A stretch of 45,539 bases of DNA from an uncultured Nocardioides sp. (GTDB taxonomy: Bacteria; Actinomycetota; Actinomycetes; Propionibacteriales; Nocardioidaceae), in NCBI RefSeq assembly GCF_902805925.1, contig NZ_CADCUP010000067.1:1-45539 (forward strand), given 5' to 3'. Shown here piece by piece: positions 17,482 to 27,444 of the stretch (position 1 is the first letter of the stretch; the number at the start of each line of letters is the position of its first letter). The notes under the pieces were generated by a model. That model was given only the letters and a program-made list of their open reading frames with translations, ran no database searches and was not told the origin of the DNA. The position numbers and the translations under genes are program-made.

Positions 17482-20400
17482 ATGCCCGGTGCACGCCGCC
17501 TTGCCGTCCTGCTCATGCTGGTCCTAGGTGCGGGGGTGCTGCCGACCTGGTCCCTGGTCCCTGCCACCGCCGCTCCCGACGACCCCACCTTCACCGCGCT
17601 GCGGGGCTTCGCGCCCACCGGCGCCACGACCCGGGTCCGCCCGGGTGACTACGCCGCCAACCGCGTCGACCTCGCCGCGCTGCGCTCGCAGCTCGACACC
17701 GGCCTGGTGTCGGTGCCCGACCCGTCCGGCCGTCTGGTCGACTTCAGGGTCGAGAAGACCCAGCGGATGGAGTCGGAGCTCGCTGCCGCCCACCCGGAGA
17801 TCGCGACGTACTCCGGCCGCGGCGTCGAGGACGCCCGCGTCTCCGTCGCCATCGACGTCACCCAGATGGGCTTCCACGCCTCCGTGCGCGCGCCCGGTGA
17901 GCGGGGCGCCTGGTTCGTCGACCCGGCCTACAACCGGCGCGGCACGACGGAGCACCTGAGCTACTACGGCAGCTCGCTGCCGGAGCCGGAGCAGCGGCGC
18001 GTCGAGGGGGAGATCGAGACCATCGGCAAGAGCGTGGACGCCAAGATCACCGCGAACGCCACGGAGGACAACGCACCTGTCTCCCGCAAGCTCTACCGCC
18101 TGGCCCTGACCAGCGACCCGTCGTACGCCGCCTACTTCGGCACCGAGAACGTGCTGGCGGAGAAGGTGACGCTGATGAACCGCGTCAACCAGGTCTACAA
18201 CGACGACCTGGCCATCGACCTGCGCCTGGTCAACGCCACCGAGGCCCTGAACCTGGACACCGAGGCCGAGGCCGTCGAGCCGAACGGCCCCTGCGGTGCC
18301 GCTCCGTGCTTCCGCAGCGAGGACCTCGGCGACCCCGCCGACCCCGACGACGACCTCCCCGGCGACCTCGACTTCTGCAGCGGCCTGACGCTGGGCCAGA
18401 ACCGCACCGTCCTCGGCCAGCTCGTCGGCGCCTCGAACTACGACATCGGCCACATCGCGCTCGGCAAGAACGGCGGCGGTGTCGCCTACCTCGGCGTCGT
18501 CGGCCAGGACTACAAGGGTGGCGGCTGCACCGGACTGCCCGACCCGATCGGCGACTTCTTCGCCATCGACTACGTCGCCCACGAGATGGGCCACCAGTTC
18601 GCCGGCAACCACACCTTCAACGGTGCCGCCGGCAACTGCGGCGGCAACATCTCCGAGGCCTCGGTCGAGCCGGGCTCCGGCTCGTCGGTGATGGCCTACG
18701 CCGGCATCTGCCGCCAGGACAACCTGCAGGAGCACTCCGACCCGTACTTCTCCTTCCACACCATCGACGAGGCGACGGCGTACACCGAGGGCTTCGAGAT
18801 CGACGTGACCGAGGTCCAGACGGTCTCCCTGCGTGACTTCGCCCCGAGCACCGACACGCTGACGATCTCCTCCGACGCCGCGGCCGACGTCCCCGTCACC
18901 GCCTACACCGAGGCCGGCATCGAGGCCGCCGTCGAGACGGCCACGGGTGAGGACGTGTCGATCGCCGAGTGGGGCTACGACGAGTACGTCCTCGGGGCGA
19001 CGCTGCCCTCGCCGGACGCCACCGGCTTCCAGGTCATCTTCAACAGCGTGCCCAGCATCGAGGACGTCGACGCCACCGACGTCGACCAGCCGGCGATCAC
19101 CATCGGCGTGACCGGCGGGTCGGGCTTCGTGGGCGAGACCGCCCAGGGCGGTCCCGACGAGAGCGAGGGCTTCGCCCAGGAGGCGACCGGCAACACCTCT
19201 CCGGCCGTCACCGCACCGGAGGACAAGACCATCCCGATGCGTACGCCGTTCGCCCTCACCGGCGCCGGCACCGACGCGAACGGCGACGCGCTGACCTACC
19301 TGTGGGAGCAGGCCGACTTCGGCTCCGGCACGCGGCTGCCCGACAACGTCAAGCTCAACGGCCCGCTGTTCCGGGTCTTCGGCACCGCGGCCCTCGTCAG
19401 CGACGAGGACGCGCTCAAGTCGCCGGCCCCGGGCATCAACATCGCCGACGGCAACCCCACGCGGGTGTTCCCGGACATGGCCCAGGTGCTCGCCGGCAAC
19501 ACCAACGCGGCCACCGGTGACTGCCCGCCGCCGGCCGACGCGACCGTCCCGCTGACCCCCGAGCAGCTGGAGTGCTTCTCGGAGTACCTCCCCGAGCCGG
19601 GATACACGGGCAGCGTCATCGGCAACCCCGACGCCCTGCCGCGGATGCGCTTCCGCTTCACCGCCCGGGACCTGTTCCCGACCGGTGGCGGGGTGGCGTT
19701 CGACGACGTGACGCTGAACCTCGACCCGACCGCCGGACCGTTCCTGGTGACCTCCCAGGCCACCCCGGGCGCGACGGTGGCGGGTGGCACCGCGGTGCCG
19801 GTCACCTGGGCCGTGAACAACACCCAGGGCCTCGCGCCGACGGTGAGGATCTCGGCCTCGACCGACGGTGGGAGGACCTTCGACACGGTGCTCGCCGCGG
19901 CGACGCCGAACGACGGGTCCCAGACGCTGACGATGCCGAACGTCACGGCGGCAGACGTCCGCATCAAGATCGAGGCGGTGGACAACTACTTCTTCGACGT
20001 CAACGACGCCTCGTTCGAGCTGGCGGCCAGCCCGGCGCCGGAGACCACGATCACCGAGGGTCCCGTGGACGGCTCGGTGGTCTTCGAGAAGGTCATCGCC
20101 TTCGACTACGCGGCCAGTCCGGTCACGGGGACGTTCGTCTGCACGGTCGACGGCAAGGCCGTGGCCTGCGGATCGGGCGGCAAGAGCCTGAGGTTCCGGG
20201 CCGGCACGCACGTGTTCACCGTGGCCGCGGTCAACGCGGCTGGGGTCACCGACCCCACGCCGGCGAGCGTCACCTTCACGGTGCCGCGCGACGACGGCCA
20301 GCTCATCCGCAAGAAGGGCGAGTGGCGCCGGGTGGTCGACAAGAGGGCGTACGGCAACGACTACGTCACCTCGCGCGACAAGGGCACCAAGCTCATCGCC

Positions 20401-20640
20401 AGGATCCGCAAGGCGACCGGCGCCGCCATCGTCGTGGGCACCCGTCGCAACGCGGGCACGATCAAGGTCTTCGTCGGCGACGACAAGGTCAAGACGTTCA
20501 GCCTCAAGGGCCGCAACGCCACCAAGCAGCTGCGTCGCATCGACTTCGACGGGACGCAGACCGGCAACCTGAAGATCGTGGTGGGCAAGAACAAGCCCGT
20601 GCGCATCGAGGGCGTGGCGGTGATCACCGACCCGAGCTGA
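17482..20640 (+). CDS. Large secreted M12-type (reprolysin-like) zinc metalloprotease
   Basis: A 1052-residue exported protein. A signal peptide (LAVLLMLVLGAGVLPTWSLV) is followed by a likely AA-P cleavage near residue 32 and a propeptide-like region to about 200. The metzincin catalytic domain has HEMGHQFAGNH, with Zn ligands His367, His371 and His377 and catalytic Glu368, and the Met-turn SSVMAYAG. Downstream are beta-rich domains (~580-860) and an Ig-like bacterial domain with a Cys pair (VCTVDGKAVAC). The C-terminal ~90-residue domain is Lys-rich and ends in VRIEGVAVITDPS. No LPXTG or membrane anchor is seen, so it is probably released. It has its own promoter and a shared hairpin terminator. 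Natural substrates are unknown. Confidence 0.88.
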   Translation: MPGARRLAVLLMLVLGAGVLPTWSLVPATAAPDDPTFTALRGFAPTGATTRVRPGDYAANRVDLAALRSQLDTGLVSVPDPSGRLVDFRVEKTQRMESELAAAHPEIATYSGRGVEDARVSVAIDVTQMGFHASVRAPGERGAWFVDPAYNRRGTTEHLSYYGSSLPEPEQRRVEGEIETIGKSVDAKITANATEDNAPVSRKLYRLALTSDPSYAAYFGTENVLAEKVTLMNRVNQVYNDDLAIDLRLVNATEALNLDTEAEAVEPNGPCGAAPCFRSEDLGDPADPDDDLPGDLDFCSGLTLGQNRTVLGQLVGASNYDIGHIALGKNGGGVAYLGVVGQDYKGGGCTGLPDPIGDFFAIDYVAHEMGHQFAGNHTFNGAAGNCGGNISEASVEPGSGSSVMAYAGICRQDNLQEHSDPYFSFHTIDEATAYTEGFEIDVTEVQTVSLRDFAPSTDTLTISSDAAADVPVTAYTEAGIEAAVETATGEDVSIAEWGYDEYVLGATLPSPDATGFQVIFNSVPSIEDVDATDVDQPAITIGVTGGSGFVGETAQGGPDESEGFAQEATGNTSPAVTAPEDKTIPMRTPFALTGAGTDANGDALTYLWEQADFGSGTRLPDNVKLNGPLFRVFGTAALVSDEDALKSPAPGINIADGNPTRVFPDMAQVLAGNTNAATGDCPPPADATVPLTPEQLECFSEYLPEPGYTGSVIGNPDALPRMRFRFTARDLFPTGGGVAFDDVTLNLDPTAGPFLVTSQATPGATVAGGTAVPVTWAVNNTQGLAPTVRISASTDGGRTFDTVLAAATPNDGSQTLTMPNVTAADVRIKIEAVDNYFFDVNDASFELAASPAPETTITEGPVDGSVVFEKVIAFDYAASPVTGTFVCTVDGKAVACGSGGKSLRFRAGTHVFTVAAVNAAGVTDPTPASVTFTVPRDDGQLIRKKGEWRRVVDKRAYGNDYVTSRDKGTKLIARIRKATGAAIVVGTRRNAGTIKVFVGDDKVKTFSLKGRNATKQLRRIDFDGTQTGNLKIVVGKNKPVRIEGVAVITDPS

Positions 20641-20656
20641 CCTAGCTCACCGATCC

Positions 20657-20685
20657 GGGGCCGTCCGCCGAGTGCGGGCGGCCCC
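20657..20685. terminator. Bidirectional hairpin between the metalloprotease and DUF3817 genes
   Basis: GGGGCCGTCCGC and GCGGGCGGCCCC pair over 12 bases with a single G-T wobble and a 5-base loop. It lies between convergent genes and can serve both. Confidence 0.7.
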
Positions 20686-20737
20686 GCGTCGCGCCCGGGG
20701 CGGTGTGGTGCGCGGCCGATCGAGGGGGGTGGGCTGG

Positions 20738-21177
20738 TCAGGCAGGCGGGCCGGCGAGCAGGGCCACGCCGGTCAGCACGACCACGGCCGCCAGGCCGGC
20801 GACGAGGCCCCGGACGGGGTTGCGCACGAGCCAGGCGACCAGGCGCTCCGGCAGCGACGCCGGTGGCGCCGACCGGAGGCGCCAGGAGTCGGAGAGCAGC
20901 CCACGCCTCCCGGCGTACCGCTCGAAGGGCAGGGTGGCGAACGGCGGCACCGCGGCCGCGAGGCCGAGGACGGCACGGCCGGCCGACCACCGCTGGTCGA
21001 TCGCCACCACGACGGTGGCGACGCAGTAGGCGACGAAGACGACGCCGTGCACCATGCCGAAGACCCGGACGCCGAGCTCGGTGGTCTCGGTGACGTACTT
21101 GAGGAACATCCCGGCGAGCAGCAGCGCCCAGGTGATCGCCTCGGCCACCGCCACCCGCCGGAACAGGACCCCAGGGG

Positions 21178-21181
<4 letters not shown>
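20738..21181 (-). CDS. DUF3817 family membrane protein
   Basis: A 147-residue protein with a DUF3817 core of three to four hydrophobic helices ([56 protein letters not shown]). Typical of the family are the Glu near the first helix and the GMVHG segment. A further C-terminal helix ([17 protein letters not shown]) is added. The GTG start overlaps the typA stop (GTGA), so it is co-translated with typA. Function is not known. Confidence 0.75.
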
Positions 21182-23073
<1,892 letters not shown>

Positions 23074-23127
23074 GGTGGTACGACATCGCTTTCTGGGGGA
23101 GGCGCGGGCCCGAGCGGGCAGCACTCC

Positions 23128-23133
23128 ATTCTA
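23128..23133 (-). promoter_or_regulatory. -10 hexamer TAGAAT for typA
   Basis: TAGAAT on the minus strand, 54 bases before the typA ATG. It is one of the few leadered genes in the window. Confidence 0.5.
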
Positions 23134-23161
23134 GGGGTGGAGGGGTCGTCACCTCGATTCG

Positions 23162-23280
23162 TCAGGAGGCGTACGGATCGGTGATCTCGCGCAGCCGGAG
23201 CAGCGAGGCGTGCAGCCGGTCGACTTCCTGCGCCTGCGCCCCCGGGGCGCGATGCGCACGATGCGGGCCCGGTTCTCCGC
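23162..23280 (-). pseudogene. Frameshifted coding remnant between typA and the M4 protease gene
   Basis: The minus strand shows two adjacent stretches with nearly perfect G/C third positions, in different frames: ENRARIVRIAPR, then GAQAQEVDRLHASLLRLREI and DPYAS-stop. They join at CCCCGGGGGCGC; one extra G would fuse them. No start codon is found upstream of the first stretch, so this is probably the decayed 3' end of a gene. Low confidence; family not recognised. Confidence 0.3.
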
Positions 23281-23321
23281 CTGAGCCGCCCGGGCACCTT
23301 CAGTTCGTCGGTGGTCGCGTG

Positions 23322-23327
23322 TAGGAC
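23322..23327 (+). promoter_or_regulatory. -10 hexamer TAGGAC for leaderless M4 protease gene
   Basis: TAGGAC ends 7 bases before the ATG; the final T of TANNNT is replaced by C. Confidence 0.4.
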
Positions 23328-23334
23328 TGGGGGC

Positions 23335-24660
23335 ATGACCTGCCAGTTCGTGCCGCCGTACCTCCTCCGCCGCCTGGCCGAGTCCGGCCTCGCCGTCGCC
23401 ACCACCTCCGGCCAGACGCTGCAGCTCGACTCCACCCTGCGCGCCCGGCGCAGCGAGGGCCTGGTGACCCCGCCGTCGCCGGGGGCGGCGTGGGTCGTCC
23501 ACGACGCCGACAACGGCACCTCGCTGCCCGGCCGTCCGGTCCGCGAGGCGGGGGCCCCGGCGGTGGGCGACGTCGCCGTCGACGAGGCGGCCGAGGGCAT
23601 CACGGCGACGCTCGCGCTGTTCGCCGAGGAGTTCGGCCGCTCGTCGTACGACGGGCGGGGCGTCGGCGTCTCGCTCACCGTCCACTACGAGAAGGACTAC
23701 GACAACGCCTTCTGGGACGGCGCCCATCTCGTCTTCGGCGACGGCGACGCGGAGGTCTTCGACCGCTTCACCAAGCCCGTCGACGTGCTCGCGCACGAGT
23801 TCACCCACGCGGTGACCGAGAAGACCGTCGGCCTGGCCTACGAGGGCCAGTCGGGGGCCCTGAACGAGGCGGTCTCCGACGCCTTCGCCGCCTGCCTGAA
23901 GCAACGCGTGCTCGGGCAGAGCGTCGACACGGCCGACTGGCTGATCGGGGAGGGGCTGTTCCTGCCCGGGGTCCGGGCGCGGGCGCTGCGCGACATGGCC
24001 GCACCCGGCACGGCCTACGACGACCCGGCGCTCGGCAAGGACCCCCAGGTCGGCCACCTCGACGACTTCGTGGAGACCACCGACGACAACGGGGGGGTGC
24101 ACCTCAACTCCGGCATCCCCAACCGCGCCTTCCACCTCGCCGCCACGGGGATCGGCGGCCTGCTGTGGGAGGGCGCGGGCCGAGTCTGGTACGCCGCGCT
24201 CACCTCGGGCGACGTCGCCACCGACAGCGACTTCGCGTCCTTCGCGGGCGTCACGGTCTCGGTGGCCGGCGAGCACGCCGACGTCGTCCGCGACGCCTGG
24301 CTCGCCGTGGGCGTCGACCCCTCGGGCGGCGCGCCGGTCACCGGACGGCCGGAGCGGGCGTCGGCACCGGCGGGGGTCGTCGCCGTGAGCCGCTCGGGAG
24401 GCTTCGCGGGGCGCACCACGGGCGGCGTCGTCGACCTCGACGGGCCCGATCCGCGTGCCACCGAGGTGCGCGAGCTGGTCGCCGGGCTGGACCTGCAGCG
24501 CGTGAAGCCCGCGGCGCCGATGCCGGACATGTTCGTCTACACGTTCGAGATCTGCGGCGCCGATCCCGTGGTCCTGCCGGAGCAGGCCCTCTCCGACCGG
24601 CTGCACAGGCTGGCTCGCGTGGTGCTCTCCGACCAGGGCGAGGGGCCGCCGCTGCGGTGA
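23335..24660 (+). CDS. Protealysin-type M4 metallopeptidase fused to an emfourin-like inhibitor domain
   Basis: A 441-residue thermolysin-family protease without a signal peptide, hence probably cytoplasmic. It starts with the short protealysin-type propeptide carrying the PPL-like motif CQFVPPYLLRRLA. The catalytic domain shows HEFTH (Zn ligands His154 and His158, catalytic Glu155), GALNEAVSD with the third ligand Glu178, and GGVHLNSGIPN with the proton-donor His256. After a linker, residues ~348-441 (VVAVSRSGGFAGRTTG ... PDMFVYTFEI ... ALSDRLHRLA) resemble emfourin, the small inhibitor normally encoded beside protealysin genes. Protease and inhibitor therefore appear joined in one chain. 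Start set by family N-terminus and upstream hexamer. Confidence 0.85.
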   Translation: MTCQFVPPYLLRRLAESGLAVATTSGQTLQLDSTLRARRSEGLVTPPSPGAAWVVHDADNGTSLPGRPVREAGAPAVGDVAVDEAAEGITATLALFAEEFGRSSYDGRGVGVSLTVHYEKDYDNAFWDGAHLVFGDGDAEVFDRFTKPVDVLAHEFTHAVTEKTVGLAYEGQSGALNEAVSDAFAACLKQRVLGQSVDTADWLIGEGLFLPGVRARALRDMAAPGTAYDDPALGKDPQVGHLDDFVETTDDNGGVHLNSGIPNRAFHLAATGIGGLLWEGAGRVWYAALTSGDVATDSDFASFAGVTVSVAGEHADVVRDAWLAVGVDPSGGAPVTGRPERASAPAGVVAVSRSGGFAGRTTGGVVDLDGPDPRATEVRELVAGLDLQRVKPAAPMPDMFVYTFEICGADPVVLPEQALSDRLHRLARVVLSDQGEGPPLR

Positions 24661-24664
24661 TTCC

Positions 24665-24692
24665 CTCAGGTCGTCCCTGCCCCTGTCGATAG
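24665..24692 (+). promoter_or_regulatory. Sigma-28 (FliA/WhiG-type) promoter for cheA
   Basis: CTCAGGTCGTCC followed by GTCGATAG, with 16 bases between CTCA and the -10. It is nearly identical in sequence and spacing to the site before cheB. The elements resemble the flagellar sigma consensus TAAA-N15-GCCGATAA. Confidence 0.65.
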
Positions 24693-24727
24693 GCCCCCTG
24701 TCGACACATGTGGGAAGGGCCGTCAAT

Positions 24728-26995
24728 GTGAGCGAGTTCGACGAGATGGACGAGATCGTCTCCGAGTTCCTGGTGGAGAGCCACGAGAACCTGGACCAGC
24801 TGGACCGCGACCTGGTCGAGCTGGAGAGGAACCCGGCCTCCCGGGACCTGCTCGGGAGCATCTTCCGCACCATCCACACGATCAAGGGCACCAGCGGCTT
24901 CCTGGCGTTCAGCCGGCTGGAGGCGGTCACGCACGTCGGCGAGAACCTCCTCGCCCGGCTGCGCGACGGCAAGATGACGATGACGCCGGGCACCACCGAC
25001 GTGCTGCTGGCCATGGTCGACCGCGTGCGCGACCTGCTCGCCGCCATCGAGCGGGACGGGACCGAGGGCGACGTCGACGTGAGCTCGGTCGTCGCCCGCA
25101 TCACCGACGTGCTCGAGGGCCGCGCCGAGGCACCCGCCGCCGTCGCTGATCCCGAGCCCGAGCCCGAGCCCGAGCCCGCGCTGGCTGCCACCCCGGTCGC
25201 CCAGCCGGCACCGGTGCGCGAGACCGCCCTCCCTGCCGGCGACGAGGACGCCGGCCGTCGGAACGTGGCCGAGTCGTCGATCCGCGTCGACGTCGACCTG
25301 CTCGACAGCCTCATGCGGCAGGTCGGCGAGCTGGTCCTCACCCGCAACCAGATCGTGCGCCAGGCGTCGTCCCAGCACGACGTCGAGCTGGCCCGGGCCG
25401 CCCAGCGGCTGAACCTCATCGCCACCGAGCTGCAGGAGGGCGTCATGAAGACGCGCATGCAGCCCATCGACCACCTGTGGGCCAAGCTGCCCCGCGTCGT
25501 GCGCGACCTCGGCGCCGCGTGCGGCAAGCAGGTCGAGCTCGCCATGGTGGGTCGCGAGACCGAGCTCGACCGCTCGCTCCTGGAGTCGGTCAAGGACCCG
25601 CTCACCCACCTGGTCCGCAACGCCGTCGACCACGGCCTCGAGTCCGCGGCCGAGCGGGTCGCCGCCGGCAAGCCGGCCGCCGGCCTGCTGACCCTGCGCG
25701 CCTACCACGAGGGCGGCCAGGTGGTGGTCGAAGTCTGCGACGACGGCGCCGGCATCGATCCCGAGCGCATCGCGGCCAAGGCCGTCGACAGGGGCCTGCG
25801 CACCCAGGCCCAGGTCGCCCAGATGGCGACCGCCGACATCCTCCAGCTCATCTTCACCGCCGGGTTCTCCACTGCGGCCGCCGTCACCAACGTGTCGGGC
25901 CGCGGCGTCGGCATGGACGTCGTCAAGACCAACATCGAGAGCATCGGCGGCACGATCGAGATCGAGTCGGTGCTGGGCCGCGGCACCACCTGCCGGCTGC
26001 GCATCCCGCTCACGCTGGCGATCGTGCCGGCGCTGATCGTGGAGTCGGCCGGCGACACCTACGCCATCGGCCAGGTCAACCTGCTCGAGCTCGTGGCCCT
26101 GGACGCCGATCGCGCCGCGACGGCCGTGGAAGACGTCAACGGCGCGCCGGTCTACCGCCTGCGCGGCAGCCTGCTGCCGCTGGTGCACCTCGCCCAGGTG
26201 CTCGGTGTCGAGTCCGATCGCAGCGACGGCCACGTCCTGATCGCCGTGCTGCAGGCCGAGGGCAAGCGCTTCGGCCTGGTCATCGACCGGGTCCTCTCGA
26301 CCGAGGACATCGTCGTCAAGCCGCTCGGGGCCCGGCTCAAGGCGCTGGGCACCTACTCCGGCGCCACGCTTCTCGGTGACGGTCGCGTGGCCCTGATCCT
26401 CGACGTGCAGGCCCTGGCCCGCAAGGCCCTCAACGCCGAGACCCTCGAGCGCGGCAACGAGGGCCCCGACGACGTCAGGGCAGCCGCGGAGCACGTGCGG
26501 CTGCTCGTCGCCGGCATCGGCGGAGGCCGGCGCATCGCCATCGCCCTCTCGTCGGTGACCCGGCTGGAGAACATCCCCCGAGCAGCCGTGGAGGTCGTCG
26601 GCACCCGGGAGGTCGTGCAGTACCGCGGCGACATCCTCCCGCTGCTGCGCCTCGACCGGCACCTCGGCGTCGCGTCGTACGACCCGGGCGCGGACGAGGA
26701 GAACCTCGTGGTCATCATCTACACCGCCGGCTCCCGCAGCCTGGCCATCGTCGTCGACGAGATCGTCGACATCGTCGACGAGGAGACCGAGATCCAGCAC
26801 GACATCGCCGACCGCGGCCTGCTCGGCTCGGTGCTGGTGCGCGACAGGGTCGTGGAGGTCCTCGACGTCCGCGACGCCGTGCTCGCCGCCGACCCCCACT
26901 TCTACGCCGGCACCGACCTCTCCGAGGCGACGCCCGTCGGCGCCTGGTCGGGGACCGGATCGGCGTTCGACGCACTCGTCAAGGAGGCGGTGTGA
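24728..26995 (+). CDS. cheA: Chemotaxis histidine kinase CheA with two tandem CheW-like domains
   Basis: A 755-residue kinase that phosphorylates CheY and CheB in response to chemoreceptors. The domains in order are: HPt P1 with HTIKGTSGFLAF (phospho-His50); an EPEPEPEP linker in place of a clear P2 domain; P3 dimerisation helices; P4 ATPase with LVRNAVDHGLE, CDDGAGID and GRGVGMDVVK; a CheW-like P5 (~435-570); and a second CheW-like domain (~590-725, HVRLLVAGIGGGRRIAIAL). I take GTG 24728 after GGAAGG; the track's start six codons earlier is possible. It follows a sigma-28-like promoter and overlaps cheW by GTGA. Confidence 0.93.
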   Translation: MSEFDEMDEIVSEFLVESHENLDQLDRDLVELERNPASRDLLGSIFRTIHTIKGTSGFLAFSRLEAVTHVGENLLARLRDGKMTMTPGTTDVLLAMVDRVRDLLAAIERDGTEGDVDVSSVVARITDVLEGRAEAPAAVADPEPEPEPEPALAATPVAQPAPVRETALPAGDEDAGRRNVAESSIRVDVDLLDSLMRQVGELVLTRNQIVRQASSQHDVELARAAQRLNLIATELQEGVMKTRMQPIDHLWAKLPRVVRDLGAACGKQVELAMVGRETELDRSLLESVKDPLTHLVRNAVDHGLESAAERVAAGKPAAGLLTLRAYHEGGQVVVEVCDDGAGIDPERIAAKAVDRGLRTQAQVAQMATADILQLIFTAGFSTAAAVTNVSGRGVGMDVVKTNIESIGGTIEIESVLGRGTTCRLRIPLTLAIVPALIVESAGDTYAIGQVNLLELVALDADRAATAVEDVNGAPVYRLRGSLLPLVHLAQVLGVESDRSDGHVLIAVLQAEGKRFGLVIDRVLSTEDIVVKPLGARLKALGTYSGATLLGDGRVALILDVQALARKALNAETLERGNEGPDDVRAAAEHVRLLVAGIGGGRRIAIALSSVTRLENIPRAAVEVVGTREVVQYRGDILPLLRLDRHLGVASYDPGADEENLVVIIYTAGSRSLAIVVDEIVDIVDEETEIQHDIADRGLLGSVLVRDRVVEVLDVRDAVLAADPHFYAGTDLSEATPVGAWSGTGSAFDALVKEAV
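25151..25178 (+). repeat. CCCGAG hexamer repeat in the cheA linker
   Basis: Four perfect CCCGAG units plus a partial one, encoding the Glu-Pro run between the P1 and P3 regions. In-frame slippage would change only linker length. Confidence 0.8.
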
Positions 26996-27411
26996 GCACC
27001 CGGTTCGTCACCTTCACCCTGGACGGACGCCTGTACGGCGTGCGTGTGGAGTCGGTGCAGGAGGTGTTGCGCGGCCTGCCGCGCACGCGCATCCCCCTCG
27101 CCCCCGCCACCATGGCCGGCCTGATCAACCTGCGCGGCCAGGTGCTCAGCGCGCTCGACCTGCGCGAGCAGCTCGGTCTCCCGCCCCGGAACGCGGAGGT
27201 CGACCAGATGCTGGTCGTCATCCGGGTCGCCGGCGAGTCCATCGCGCTGCTCGTCGACAGCATCGGTGCCGTCGTCGACGTCGAGGACGACCAGTTCGAG
27301 TCGCCGCCCGACACCCTCACCGACCCCTCCCGGGACCTGCTCCTGGGCGCCTACAAGCTCCAGGGCCGGCTTCTCCTCGCTCTCGACGTCGACCGCGCCG
27401 TCGCCGCCTGA
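26992..27411 (+). CDS. cheW: Chemotaxis coupling protein CheW
   Basis: A 139-residue single CheW domain linking receptors to CheA: FVTFTLDGRLYGVRVESVQEVL at the start (shown in part), PATMAGLINLRGQVLSALDL with the conserved NLRG segment, and IALLVDSIGAVVDV. Usual family length. Starts at a GTG overlapping the cheA stop (GTGA) and is followed 33 bases later by the receptor gene. Confidence 0.95.
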   Translation: MSTRFVTFTLDGRLYGVRVESVQEVLRGLPRTRIPLAPATMAGLINLRGQVLSALDLREQLGLPPRNAEVDQMLVVIRVAGESIALLVDSIGAVVDVEDDQFESPPDTLTDPSRDLLLGAYKLQGRLLLALDVDRAVAA

Positions 27412-27444
27412 CCGATCCCCCCTCACCACGAAGGAACCATCGCC

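Noticed and set aside
17524-20211. 895-codon minus-strand ORF
   Set aside because: Antisense shadow of the secreted metalloprotease gene; low-complexity Arg/Gly/Val-rich translation without domains.
25151-25178. Short tandem repeat as a CRISPR or phase-variation tract
   Set aside because: Hexamer units inside an open frame encoding a Glu-Pro linker; changes in number keep the frame, and there are no spacers.
23149-25671. 840-codon minus-strand ORF (also 24338-26899)
   Set aside because: Antisense to the M4 protease and cheA; no recognisable domains and poor third-position bias.
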